A DNA stretch of 27,107 nt from positions 1 through 27,107 of the forward strand of contig JBAYSY010000039.1 of the NCBI GenBank assembly GCA_041675885.1, read 5' to 3'. A model generated the notes under the pieces. It did not search any database. It saw nothing but the letters and a program-made list of their open reading frames with translations, and was not told where the DNA came from. A program made the position numbers and the translations under genes. The stretch comes from JBAYSY01 sp041675885 (lineage in GTDB: Bacteria; Pseudomonadota; Alphaproteobacteria; Rhodobacterales; Rhodobacteraceae). Shown here in pieces: positions 7,812 through 15,208 of this stretch (position 1 is its first letter; every line of letters begins with the position of its first letter).

Positions 7812-8953
7812 CGATCACGGCCAACTGGTCCTATCCGACGGCGGTGCGGTTCGGCCCCGGGCGGGTCGCGGAACTGGCGGAGCATTGCCGCGCGGCGGGG
7901 ATATCGCGCCCGCTGCTGGTCACCGACCGGGCGCTGGCGGCGCTGCCGATCACCGCGCGGGCGCTCGACGTGCTCGATGCCGCGGGGCTCGGGCGCGCGG
8001 TGTTCTCCGGGGTCGATCCGAACCCGAACGAGGGCAACATGGAAGCGGGGATCGCGGCCTATCGCGCGGGCGGGCATGACGGGGTGGTGTGTTTCGGCGG
8101 CGGCTCCGCGCTTGATCTCGGCAAGATGGTCGCGCTGATGGCGGGGCAGACGGTCTCGGTCTGGGATCTTGAAGACATCGGCGACTGGTGGACCCGCGCC
8201 GATGCCGGGGCCATCGCTCCGGTCATCGCGGTGCCGACCACGGCGGGCACGGGCTCGGAGGTCGGGCGCGCGGGGGTGCTGACCAACTCGGCGACCCACA
8301 AGAAGAAGATCATCTTCCACCCGAAGCTGATGCCCGCGGTGACGATCTGCGACCCGGAACTGACCGTGGGGATGCCGCCCGCGATCACCGCCGGGACCGG
8401 GATGGACGCCCTCGCCCATTGCCTGGAGGCGTATTGCTCGCCCCACTTCCACCCGATGAGCCAGGGGATCGCGCTGGAGGGGATGCGGCTGGTGCTGGAA
8501 AACCTGCCCCGCGCCCATGCCGACGGGACCGATATCGAGGCCCGTGCGCAGATGATGGCGGCGGCGGCGATGGGGGCGGTGGCGTTCCAGAAGGGGCTGG
8601 GCGCGATCCATTCGCTGTCGCATCCGGTGGGCGCGGTCTACGGCACCCACCACGGGACGACAAACGCGGTGGTGATGCCGATGGTGCTCGACTTCAACCG
8701 CCCGGCGGTGGAGGATCGCATCGCCCGCGCCGCCGCCTATCTCGGGATCGCGGGCGGGTTCGACGGCTTCCGCGCGCGGGTGATGGAACTGCGCGCCGCC
8801 CTCGGCATCCCGCCCGACCTGAGCGCGATGGGGGTCGAGGAAGCGAGGCTCGACGAACTCACCGAAATGGCGCTCGAAGACCCGTCCTGCGGTGGCAACC
8901 CGGTGGAGATGACGCGCGAGAACACCCGCGCGCTCTACGACGCCTGCATGTGA
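7808..8953 (+). CDS. Iron-containing (group III) alcohol dehydrogenase
   Basis: The 381-residue product is a group III metal-dependent alcohol dehydrogenase (FucO/AdhB type). The dinucleotide site GGGSALDLGK (97-106) and the domain signature in TTAGTGSEVGR (144-154) are present. The iron ligands match Asp200 and His204 (GMDALAHCLEAY), His268 (GAIHSLSHP) and His282 (GTHHGTTNAV), with the FucO spacing. The ATG at 7808 overlaps the aldehyde dehydrogenase stop. It is the last gene of the operon: two hairpins, the second a good intrinsic terminator, follow within 100 bases. Likely role: reversible oxidation of the alcohol group of the imported or glutamylated substrate. Confidence 0.93.
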   Translation: MTITANWSYPTAVRFGPGRVAELAEHCRAAGISRPLLVTDRALAALPITARALDVLDAAGLGRAVFSGVDPNPNEGNMEAGIAAYRAGGHDGVVCFGGGSALDLGKMVALMAGQTVSVWDLEDIGDWWTRADAGAIAPVIAVPTTAGTGSEVGRAGVLTNSATHKKKIIFHPKLMPAVTICDPELTVGMPPAITAGTGMDALAHCLEAYCSPHFHPMSQGIALEGMRLVLENLPRAHADGTDIEARAQMMAAAAMGAVAFQKGLGAIHSLSHPVGAVYGTHHGTTNAVVMPMVLDFNRPAVEDRIARAAAYLGIAGGFDGFRARVMELRAALGIPPDLSAMGVEEARLDELTEMALEDPSCGGNPVEMTRENTRALYDACM

Positions 8954-8970
8954 GGGCGGCGAGGGCGGAA

Positions 8971-8989
8971 GGGGGGCCGTCTGCCCCCC
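8971..8989. repeat. GGGGGGC/GCCCCCC hairpin module
   Basis: A seven-base perfect stem (8971-8977 with 8983-8989) closes the loop CGTCT. The identical hairpin occurs at 26507-26525, again just ahead of the CACCCCCGAGGATATTT arm. It is therefore a module of the dispersed intergenic repeat and may help end transcription. Confidence 0.7.
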
Positions 8990-9023
8990 CTCTTGTGCGC
9001 TGCGCGTCCAATTGTTCGCCGCT

Positions 9024-9050
9024 GAAAACCGTCCCCCGGACGGTTTTCTT
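9024..9050 (+). terminator. Intrinsic terminator after the catabolic operon
   Basis: A perfect 11-base stem (GAAAACCGTCC at 9024-9034 with GGACGGTTTTC at 9038-9048) closes a CCC loop and ends in a short T-rich tail. It lies 70 bases past the alcohol dehydrogenase stop and ahead of the separate ugd gene. The A-rich/T-rich stem base means it could work in both directions. Confidence 0.8.
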
Positions 9051-9058
9051 AACGCGGC

Positions 9059-9150
9059 TCACCCCCGAGGATATTTTTATCAAGGTGAAGGGGTAAAAGT
9101 GCATCCTTTCACTTCATCTTGCCAACAAATACTCCCGCCGGAGGCTCCCA
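9059..9150. repeat. Composite intergenic repeat, copy B
   Basis: The left arm ACCCCCGAGGATATTTTTAT continues into CAAGGTGAAG (9061-9090). The right arm, 9110-9149, contains CTTCATCTTGCCAACAAATA and CCCGCCGGAGGCTCCC. The arms are imperfect inverted repeats separated by about 20 bases, and match the other copies. The 8954-9279 gap otherwise holds the two hairpins above and the ugd upstream region; no gene is seen. Confidence 0.75.
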
Positions 9151-9206
9151 CATGGGCCGCTTGCAGACCGCCGGGGCGAGCATCCCCCGCCCCCCGACAG
9201 TCCGCG

Positions 9207-9279
9207 TTGACACTCTCCCGCCGATCCTGCATCCGGGGGACAGCACGGCACAGGCGCAGAGCGAAAGAAGGACAGGCCG
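9207..9279 (+). promoter_or_regulatory. Possible ugd promoter and ribosome binding site
   Basis: TTGACA occurs at 9207-9212. The hexamer 17 bases later (CATCCG) is a poor -10 box, so this is a weak call. GAAGGA just before the ATG at 9280 is a good ribosome binding site and fixes the start. Confidence 0.3.
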
Positions 9280-10584
9280 ATGAAGATTGCGATGGTGGGC
9301 ACGGGCTATGTCGGGCTCGTCTCCGGGGTGTGTTTCTCCGACTTCGGCCATGAGGTGGTCTGCATCGACAAGGATCCGGCCAAGATCGCCCGGCTGAACG
9401 CCGGAGAGGTGCCGATCTTCGAGCCCGGCCTCGACGCGCTGATGGCGCGGAACGTCGCCGCCGGGCGGCTTTCCTTCACCGGCGATCTGGCGGCGGCAGT
9501 CGCGGACGCCGATGCGGTGTTCATCGCCGTCGGCACCCCCACGCGGCGCGGCGACGGCCATGCCGACCTCAGCTATGTCATGGCCGCGGCCAGGGAAATC
9601 GCCGCCTCACTGACCGGCTACACCGTGGTCGTCACCAAATCCACCGTCCCCGTCGGCACCAACCGCGCGGTGGCCGAGGCGATCCGTGCCGCCCGGCCGG
9701 AGGCCGAATTCGACGTGGCCTCGAACCCCGAGTTCCTGCGCGAGGGTGCGGCGATCGACGACTTCATGCGCCCCGACCGGGTGGTGGTCGGCATCGAATC
9801 CGACCGCGCCCGCAAGGTGATGGGCGAGATCTACCGCCCGCTCTACCTGCGCGAGTTCCCGATCGTCTGGACCGACCTGGAAAGCGCCGAGATGATCAAA
9901 TACGCCGCCAACGCCTTCCTCGCCACCAAGATCACCTTCATCAACGAGATCGCCGCGCTGTGCGAGAAGGTCGGCGCCGACGTGAAGGCGGTGGCCAAGG
10001 GGATGGGGCTCGACGGCCGGATCGGCGGCAAGTTCCTGCACGCGGGGCCGGGCTACGGCGGGTCGTGCTTTCCCAAGGACACCCGCGCGCTCGCGCGGAT
10101 CGGGCAGGAACACGCGATGCCGATGCAGATCACCGAGACCGTCATCAAGGTGAACGAGGAGGTCAAGCGCCGCATGATCGGCAAGATCTCCGAACTGTGC
10201 GACGACAGCCTGAACGGCCGCTCTGTCGCCGTGCTGGGCGTGACCTTCAAGCCCGACACCGACGACATGCGCGAGGCGCCGTCGCTGATGATCGTGCCCG
10301 CGCTGGTCGGCGCGGGCGCCAAGGTTCGGGTGGTCGATCCGCAGGGCCGCAAGGAGGGCGAGGCGCTGCTCCCCGGCGTCGCCTGGGCCACGGACGCCTA
10401 CGAGGCGGCGGAAGGCGCCGAGGCGCTGGTGATCCTGACCGAATGGAACGAGTTCCGCGCCCTCGACCTCGCCCGGCTGGCGAAGTCAATGCAGAGCCCG
10501 CGCATGGCCGACCTGCGCAACATCTATTCGGCCGAGGACGCCGAACGGGCGGGGTTCGAACGGTATGTCGCCGTGGGACGGTAA
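9280..10584 (+). CDS. ugd: UDP-glucose 6-dehydrogenase
   Basis: The 434-residue cytoplasmic enzyme oxidises UDP-glucose twice to UDP-glucuronate using two NAD+, feeding capsule, exopolysaccharide or lipid A sugar synthesis. It starts with the Rossmann motif MVGTGYVGLVSG (5-16). KSTVPVGT and ASNPEFLREG are seen in the first domain. The catalytic cysteine lies in GPGYGGSCFPKDT (about 257-269). The C-terminal substrate domain includes VLGVTFKPDTDDMREAPS. Length matches the bacterial family. It stands alone, between a terminator region and a convergent small gene, with no glycosyltransferases next to it. Confidence 0.95.
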   Translation: MKIAMVGTGYVGLVSGVCFSDFGHEVVCIDKDPAKIARLNAGEVPIFEPGLDALMARNVAAGRLSFTGDLAAAVADADAVFIAVGTPTRRGDGHADLSYVMAAAREIAASLTGYTVVVTKSTVPVGTNRAVAEAIRAARPEAEFDVASNPEFLREGAAIDDFMRPDRVVVGIESDRARKVMGEIYRPLYLREFPIVWTDLESAEMIKYAANAFLATKITFINEIAALCEKVGADVKAVAKGMGLDGRIGGKFLHAGPGYGGSCFPKDTRALARIGQEHAMPMQITETVIKVNEEVKRRMIGKISELCDDSLNGRSVAVLGVTFKPDTDDMREAPSLMIVPALVGAGAKVRVVDPQGRKEGEALLPGVAWATDAYEAAEGAEALVILTEWNEFRALDLARLAKSMQSPRMADLRNIYSAEDAERAGFERYVAVGR

Positions 10585-10638
10585 GGCCGGGGGCTGTCCC
10601 TGGCGTGGGGGCGGTCCGAGCCCAACTGACCGATATGC

Positions 10639-10944
10639 CTAGCTGGCAACCCCAACAATGACTGTAATCGTGGCCAAGATGATCAGGGCGGCTGTAGCGG
10701 TAAGCGACTTTATGGTCATGTCCAGCCTGCTGGCGAAAATGCGCCAGACAAAAAGTGCTCCAGCGGCGCTGGTCAAGACCAGGCTCCAACCAACGTTCGT
10801 ATTGACAGAATACCAGATAGCCTCGCTACCCAGTGTCCGGCCACTGCGAAATCCCACGTGAGAATTTGGCGGGATCATTTCAAATGCCATCATCCAGCCA
10901 ATAACGAAAAAGAGCAGAAATGGGGCCAGCATCAAGTATTTCAT
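10639..10944 (-). CDS. SdpI-like small membrane protein
   Basis: The 101-residue product has three likely membrane segments (about 4-22, 51-69 and 80-98). Between the first two lies IPPNSHVGFRSGRTLGSEAI followed by WYSVNTNVGW, which resembles the SdpI family pattern (P-N-x-x-x-G-x-R-x-x-x-T-x-x-x-E-x-x-W). SdpI of Bacillus protects against the SDP toxin peptide, but most family members are uncharacterised. The gene and its flanks (about 10620-11000) are clearly less GC-rich than the cluster around them, which suggests later arrival. It lies 68 bases downstream of murD on the same strand and is convergent with ugd. No toxin gene is visible beside it. Family assignment is by motif memory only. 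Confidence 0.6.
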   Translation of the reverse strand: MKYLMLAPFLLFFVIGWMMAFEMIPPNSHVGFRSGRTLGSEAIWYSVNTNVGWSLVLTSAAGALFVWRIFASRLDMTIKSLTATAALIILATITVIVGVAS

Positions 10945-11012
10945 CCACCTGCTACCCTATCTTTCGCTACTGATTACAATGTGCGCTTTGTCCCGCAACT
11001 CGACCACTTCCC

Positions 11013-12410
11013 CTACCCCAGCGCCCTCACCCGCGCGGTGAAATCCTCGCCGCGTTTCTCGAAGTCGGGATACTGGTCGAAGCTCGCCGCGGCGGGGGCC
11101 AGAAGCACCACCTCGCCGGGTTCGGCCTCGGCCGCGGCGCGCTCCACCGCACGGGCCATGCTCTCGCAGATCTCGCAGGGCGTCGCGCCCAGTTGCAGGG
11201 CGAAGTCGCGCGCCGAATGGCCGATCAGATAGGCTTTCACCACCGAGCCCAGATGCGGCGCCAGCGCCGCGATCCCGCCCTCCTTCCCCAGGCCCCCGGC
11301 GATCCAGCGGATGCGGGGAAAGGCGGCCAGCGCCCGCGCCGCCGCGTCCACGTTGGTCGCCTTGGAATCGTTGACGAAGGCGACCCCGCCGCGCTCTGCC
11401 ACCAGTTGCGAACGGTGCGGCAGGCCCTCGAAGCTGCGCAGCCCGGCCTCGATCTCGCGCGGGGAGAGGCCGAGCGCGCGGCAGGCGGCCCAGGCCGCGC
11501 AGGCGTTCTGGTGGTTGTGCGCGCCGGGCAGCCCGCGGATGTCGCGCAGGTCGCAGGACGCGACCTGCCGCCCCTTGCGCCATTCGGCGAGGAACCCCTT
11601 GCGCGCCACCACCGACCAACCGGGGCCGCCGGGCCGCGCGGCGGCGGAGATACGGATCACCCGGTCGTCGCCCGGCCCCTCGGCCATCTGCCCGGCGAGG
11701 AAGCGGCCCTCGGGCTCGTCGATGCCGATCACCGCGCGGTCGGGGCCGCCCTCGGCGAACAGCCTGCGCTTGGCGGCGAAATAGCCGCCGATCCCGCCGT
11801 GGCGGTCGAGGTGGTCGGGGCTGAGGTTGGTGAACACCGCCACGTCGGGGGTGAGCGCGCGGGCGAGGTCGGTCTGGTAGGAGGACAGCTCCAGCACCGC
11901 CACCGCCGCCTCGCCCGGCGGGTCGAGGTCGAGTACGCCGCGGCCGATGTTGCCGCCCATCTGCGCCGGGCGCCCGGCCCCGGTGAGGATATGGTGGATC
12001 AGCGCGGTGGTGGTCGATTTGCCGTTCGAGCCGGTGACGGCGACCACCCGCGGCGGCCGGTCGAGCCGGTCCCAGTCCGGCGTGGCGAAGGAGCGGAAAA
12101 AGAGCCCGATGTCGTTGTCCACCGGCACCCCGGCGGCCAACGCCTTCGCGATGGCCGGATGCGGCGCGGGATAGAGATGCGGGATGCCGGGCGAGACGAC
12201 CAGCGCGGCCACGTCATCGAGCGCGCCGGGCGCGGTCGGGTCACGCAGCGCCACGCCCTCGGCTTCGGCCCGCGCCCGGCCCTCGGCGCTGTCGTCCCAG
12301 ATCACCGCCTCCGCGCCGCCCGCCATCAGCGCCCGCGCGGTGGCGAGGCCCGAGCGCCCCGCCCCCAGCACCGCAACCACCCGCCCCTCGTATCCGCGCA
12401 CCGGAATCAT
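11013..12410 (-). CDS. murD: UDP-N-acetylmuramoyl-L-alanine--D-glutamate ligase
   Basis: The 465-residue ATP-dependent cytoplasmic ligase adds D-glutamate to UDP-MurNAc-L-Ala in peptidoglycan synthesis. The N-terminal nucleotide-binding fold VVAVLGAGRSGLATARAL (11-28), the P-loop VTGSNGKSTTTALI (125-138), FTNLSPDHLDRHG and the C-terminal FVNDSKATNVDA are typical of MurD. The frame is open upstream to 12512, but the ATG at 12410 places the first beta strand where it should be, has a GGGGGCG-type purine run before it, and avoids 34 arginine- and proline-rich residues. It is the last dcw gene in the window, separated from mraY by a 290-base gap with a long hairpin, so it may need its own promoter. 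Confidence 0.95.
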   Translation of the reverse strand: MIPVRGYEGRVVAVLGAGRSGLATARALMAGGAEAVIWDDSAEGRARAEAEGVALRDPTAPGALDDVAALVVSPGIPHLYPAPHPAIAKALAAGVPVDNDIGLFFRSFATPDWDRLDRPPRVVAVTGSNGKSTTTALIHHILTGAGRPAQMGGNIGRGVLDLDPPGEAAVAVLELSSYQTDLARALTPDVAVFTNLSPDHLDRHGGIGGYFAAKRRLFAEGGPDRAVIGIDEPEGRFLAGQMAEGPGDDRVIRISAAARPGGPGWSVVARKGFLAEWRKGRQVASCDLRDIRGLPGAHNHQNACAAWAACRALGLSPREIEAGLRSFEGLPHRSQLVAERGGVAFVNDSKATNVDAAARALAAFPRIRWIAGGLGKEGGIAALAPHLGSVVKAYLIGHSARDFALQLGATPCEICESMARAVERAAAEAEPGEVVLLAPAAASFDQYPDFEKRGEDFTARVRALG

Positions 12411-12534
12411 CCGCGCCCCCTGCCGCCCCGACCGGCGGAGAATGCGCCAGCCGGGCGGGCACCGCAAGCCGGGGCTGGCCGCGACGGCGGGATGATCGGG
12501 CAGACGGGGCAAGGAACAGGGATCCCCTTCCGTG

Positions 12535-12697
12535 CTTCACCGTGACAGAAATATCCCCGCCGGAGGCTCCCCAACCCTCCGCGAGCGCAGCGCCGGGCGA
12601 GGACACGCCCCCCGGTCCACAGGTCCGCGCCCGAAGGGCGTGCCCGGCCCGCCCGTCGAAGGCGCGCGCGACGCGCGCCTTCGACGGGCGGGTGCCC
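12535..12697. repeat. Composite intergenic repeat, copy C
   Basis: Only the right module is present: CTTCACCGTGACAG, AAATATCCCCGCCGGAGGCT, then the GC-rich tail with GCGCAGCGCCGGGCG, GCCCGAAGGGCG and a closing GACGGGCGGG. The tail matches that of copy D (26616-26766) block by block. It sits between mraY and murD. The rest of the 12411-12700 gap shows no gene. Confidence 0.7.
12648..12692 (-). other. Very long GC-rich hairpin just after mraY
   Basis: A perfect 21-base inverted repeat (12648-12668 with 12672-12692) closes a three-base loop, starting eight bases after the mraY stop. Its core is CCCGTCGAAGGCGCGC. No T run follows in either direction. It should block or pause transcription, or act as an mRNA 3' end shield, between mraY and murD. 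Confidence 0.75.
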
Positions 12698-12700
12698 CGC

Positions 12701-13783
12701 TCACCGCACCTTCAGCGTCGCCAGCCCGATCAGCGCGAGAATGAGCGAGATGATCCAGAACCGGATCACGATCTGCGGCTCGGCCCAGCCCTTCTTCTCG
12801 AAATGATGGTGGATCGGCGCCATCAGGAACACCCGCTTGCCGGTGGCCTTGAAATAGAGCACCTGGATGATGACCGACAGCGCCTCGACCACGAACAGCC
12901 CGCCGACGATCGCCAGCACGATCTCATGCTTGGTCACCACCGCGATCGCGCCCAGCGCGCCGCCCAAGGCCAGCGCCCCGGTGTCGCCCATGAACACCGC
13001 CGCCGGGGGCGCGTTATACCACAGGAAGCCGAGGCCCCCGCCGACCAGCGCGGCGCAGAACACCAGCAGTTCCCCGGTGCCGGGCACGAAATGCACGCCC
13101 AGATATTCGGTGAAGACGAAGTTGCCGACCACATAGGCGATGGCCCCCAGCGCCGAGGCGGCGATCATCACCGGCATCACCGCCAGCCCGTCGAGCCCGT
13201 CGGTCAGGTTCACCGCATTCGCCGCCCCCACGATCACGATCATCGCGAAGGGGACGAACAGCAGGCCGAGGTCGATCAGCACATCCTTGAACACCGGCAC
13301 CGCAAGGCGGTTGGTCAGCGCCTCGGGGTGGACCCAGGCGGCGGCGACCGAGGCCACCAGCGCCACCAGCAGCCCGGCCCCCATTCGCAGTCGCCCCGAC
13401 ACGCCGTTGGTGTTCATCCTGCGCACCTTGGCGTAGTCGTCGGCAAAGCCGATCAGCCCGAAGGCGAGCGTCACCCCCAGCACGATCCAGACATAGGGGT
13501 TGTCCAGCCGCGCCCACATCAGCGTCGCCACCGTCAGCGCCGAGAGGATCAGCAGCCCCCCCATGGTCGGCGTCCCCGCCTTGGCGAAATGGCTTTCCGG
13601 CCCGTCGTCGCGGATCGGCTGGCCCCGCTTCTGGCGGCGGCGCAGCGCCTCGATCAGCGGGCGGCCGAAGATGAAGCCGAACACCAGCGCGGTGAAGAAG
13701 GCCGCCCCCGCCCGGAAGGTGATGTAGCGGAACAGGTTGAACACCCCGCCCCCTTCGGACAGGTCGGCAAGCCAGTAGAACAT
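12701..13783 (-). CDS. mraY: Phospho-N-acetylmuramoyl-pentapeptide transferase
   Basis: The 360-residue inner-membrane enzyme transfers phospho-MurNAc-pentapeptide to undecaprenyl phosphate, making lipid I. Hydrophobic segments run through the whole length, as for the ten-helix family. Signature motifs are GFADDYAKVRR (the DDY magnesium region), NLTDGLDGLAV, the MGDTGALALGG loop and PIHHHFEKKGW near the C-terminus. The ATG at 13783 directly abuts the murF stop. A 21-base hairpin lies eight bases after its stop. Confidence 0.96.
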   Translation of the reverse strand: MFYWLADLSEGGGVFNLFRYITFRAGAAFFTALVFGFIFGRPLIEALRRRQKRGQPIRDDGPESHFAKAGTPTMGGLLILSALTVATLMWARLDNPYVWIVLGVTLAFGLIGFADDYAKVRRMNTNGVSGRLRMGAGLLVALVASVAAAWVHPEALTNRLAVPVFKDVLIDLGLLFVPFAMIVIVGAANAVNLTDGLDGLAVMPVMIAASALGAIAYVVGNFVFTEYLGVHFVPGTGELLVFCAALVGGGLGFLWYNAPPAAVFMGDTGALALGGALGAIAVVTKHEIVLAIVGGLFVVEALSVIIQVLYFKATGKRVFLMAPIHHHFEKKGWAEPQIVIRFWIISLILALIGLATLKVR

Positions 13784-15208
13784 CTAGTCGGGTCCCCGCG
13801 TTTCGGTCGGCTGGCCCTGCCCCAGTTTGCGCAGCGCGTCAACCACGAGACTGACCCTGGAGCTTTTCGAGCCCTTGACCAGCACGATATCGCCCGCCCG
13901 CACCAGATGATGCGCGGCGCGGGCCAGTTCGGGCGCGGCTTCCGCCCGGCGGCCGCGCTTCGCCTCGGGCAGCGCCTGCCAGAGCGCGGCCATCAGGGGG
14001 CCGACGCAATGGATGGTGTCGAGCCCGGCCAGCGCCGGGTGGCGGGCGAGGGCGGCGTGGAGGTCGTGCTCCCCTGCCCCGAGTTCCAGCATGTCGCCGA
14101 GGATGGCGATGCGCCTGCCGCCGCGACCCGGCGCGCTGGCCGCCAGCACGTCGAGCGCCGCGCCCATCGACAGCGGGTTGGCGTTGTAGGCGTCGTCGAT
14201 CAGATCGAAGGTCAGGTGGTCATCGACGATATCCAGCGCCACCGTCTCGCGCGTGCCGCGGCCGGGGGGCGGGGTCCAGCCCGCGATGTCGCAGGCGGCG
14301 ACGGCGGGGTCGGCGCCCAGCGCCGTCACGGTGGCCAGCGCGCCCAGCGCATTGGCGGCGAAATGGCGGCCGGGGCTGTGGAGTTTGTAGAGAAGCGCGA
14401 GGTCGCCGTGGCGGGCGCGCACCACGGTGGTGATGCCCGTAGTCTCGGCGCTGTCGATCCGCCAGTCGGCGCGGTCACCGAATGTGGTGATCTTCGCGTC
14501 CGCAGCCTTGGCCGCCGCCAGAAGGATCGGCGTGACCGGCAGGCCCTCGGGCAGGATGGCGTGGCCGCCGGGCACCAGCCCCTCGCAGATCGCGGATTTC
14601 TCGCGGGCGATGCCGTCCACATCGGCGAAGGTCGCCTGATGCACCGCCGCGACGGTGGTGACGAGCGCCGCATGGGGCCGGGCAAGGCGGGCGAGCGGTG
14701 CGATCTCGCCGGGGGCGTTCATGCCGATCTCGATCACCGCGAAATCGGCCTCCGCCGGCATCCGCGCCAGCGTCAGCGGCACGCCCCAGTGGTTGTTGTA
14801 GCTGGCTTCCGCCGCATGGACCCGGCCCTGTCGAGCAAGGATCGTCCGCAGCATCTCCTTGGTCGAGGTCTTGCCGACCGAGCCGGTGACGCCGATCACC
14901 TTCGCGCGGGTCCGCGCCCGCGCGGCCGCGCCCAGCGCGGTCAGCGCGGCGAGCACGTCGGGGACGATCAGGAGCGGCGCGTCTTGGGTCACGCCTTCGG
15001 GCCGGTGGGTGACCAGCGCGGCGGCGGCGCCGCGCGCCAGTGCGGCGGCGACGAAATCATGGCCGTCGCGCGCGTCCTTGAGCGCCACGAACAGGTCGCC
15101 CGGCTCCAGCGTCCGGCTGTCGATGGAGACGCCGGTCGCCTGCCAGTCCCGCGTGGCCTTGCCGCCGGTGGCGGCTGTGGCCTCGTCCGAAGTCCAGAGA
15201 ACGCCCAT
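13784..15208 (-). CDS. murF: UDP-N-acetylmuramoyl-tripeptide--D-alanyl-D-alanine ligase
   Basis: The 474-residue ligase adds D-Ala-D-Ala to the UDP-MurNAc tripeptide. Motifs: SIDSRTLEPGDLFVAL (28-43), the P-loop VTGSVGKTSTKEML (107-120), NNHWGVPLTLARMP, and the C-terminal DDAYNANPLSMGAAL. Its ATG at 15208 overlaps the murE stop by one base (TGATG). An in-frame GTG immediately before it (15211) would give a Met-Met start; the ATG is preferred because this overlap pattern repeats at ftsL-ftsI. mraY begins directly after its TAG. All cell-wall ligases here are in one transcription unit. Confidence 0.95.
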   Translation of the reverse strand: MGVLWTSDEATAATGGKATRDWQATGVSIDSRTLEPGDLFVALKDARDGHDFVAAALARGAAAALVTHRPEGVTQDAPLLIVPDVLAALTALGAAARARTRAKVIGVTGSVGKTSTKEMLRTILARQGRVHAAEASYNNHWGVPLTLARMPAEADFAVIEIGMNAPGEIAPLARLARPHAALVTTVAAVHQATFADVDGIAREKSAICEGLVPGGHAILPEGLPVTPILLAAAKAADAKITTFGDRADWRIDSAETTGITTVVRARHGDLALLYKLHSPGRHFAANALGALATVTALGADPAVAACDIAGWTPPPGRGTRETVALDIVDDHLTFDLIDDAYNANPLSMGAALDVLAASAPGRGGRRIAILGDMLELGAGEHDLHAALARHPALAGLDTIHCVGPLMAALWQALPEAKRGRRAEAAPELARAAHHLVRAGDIVLVKGSKSSRVSLVVDALRKLGQGQPTETRGPD

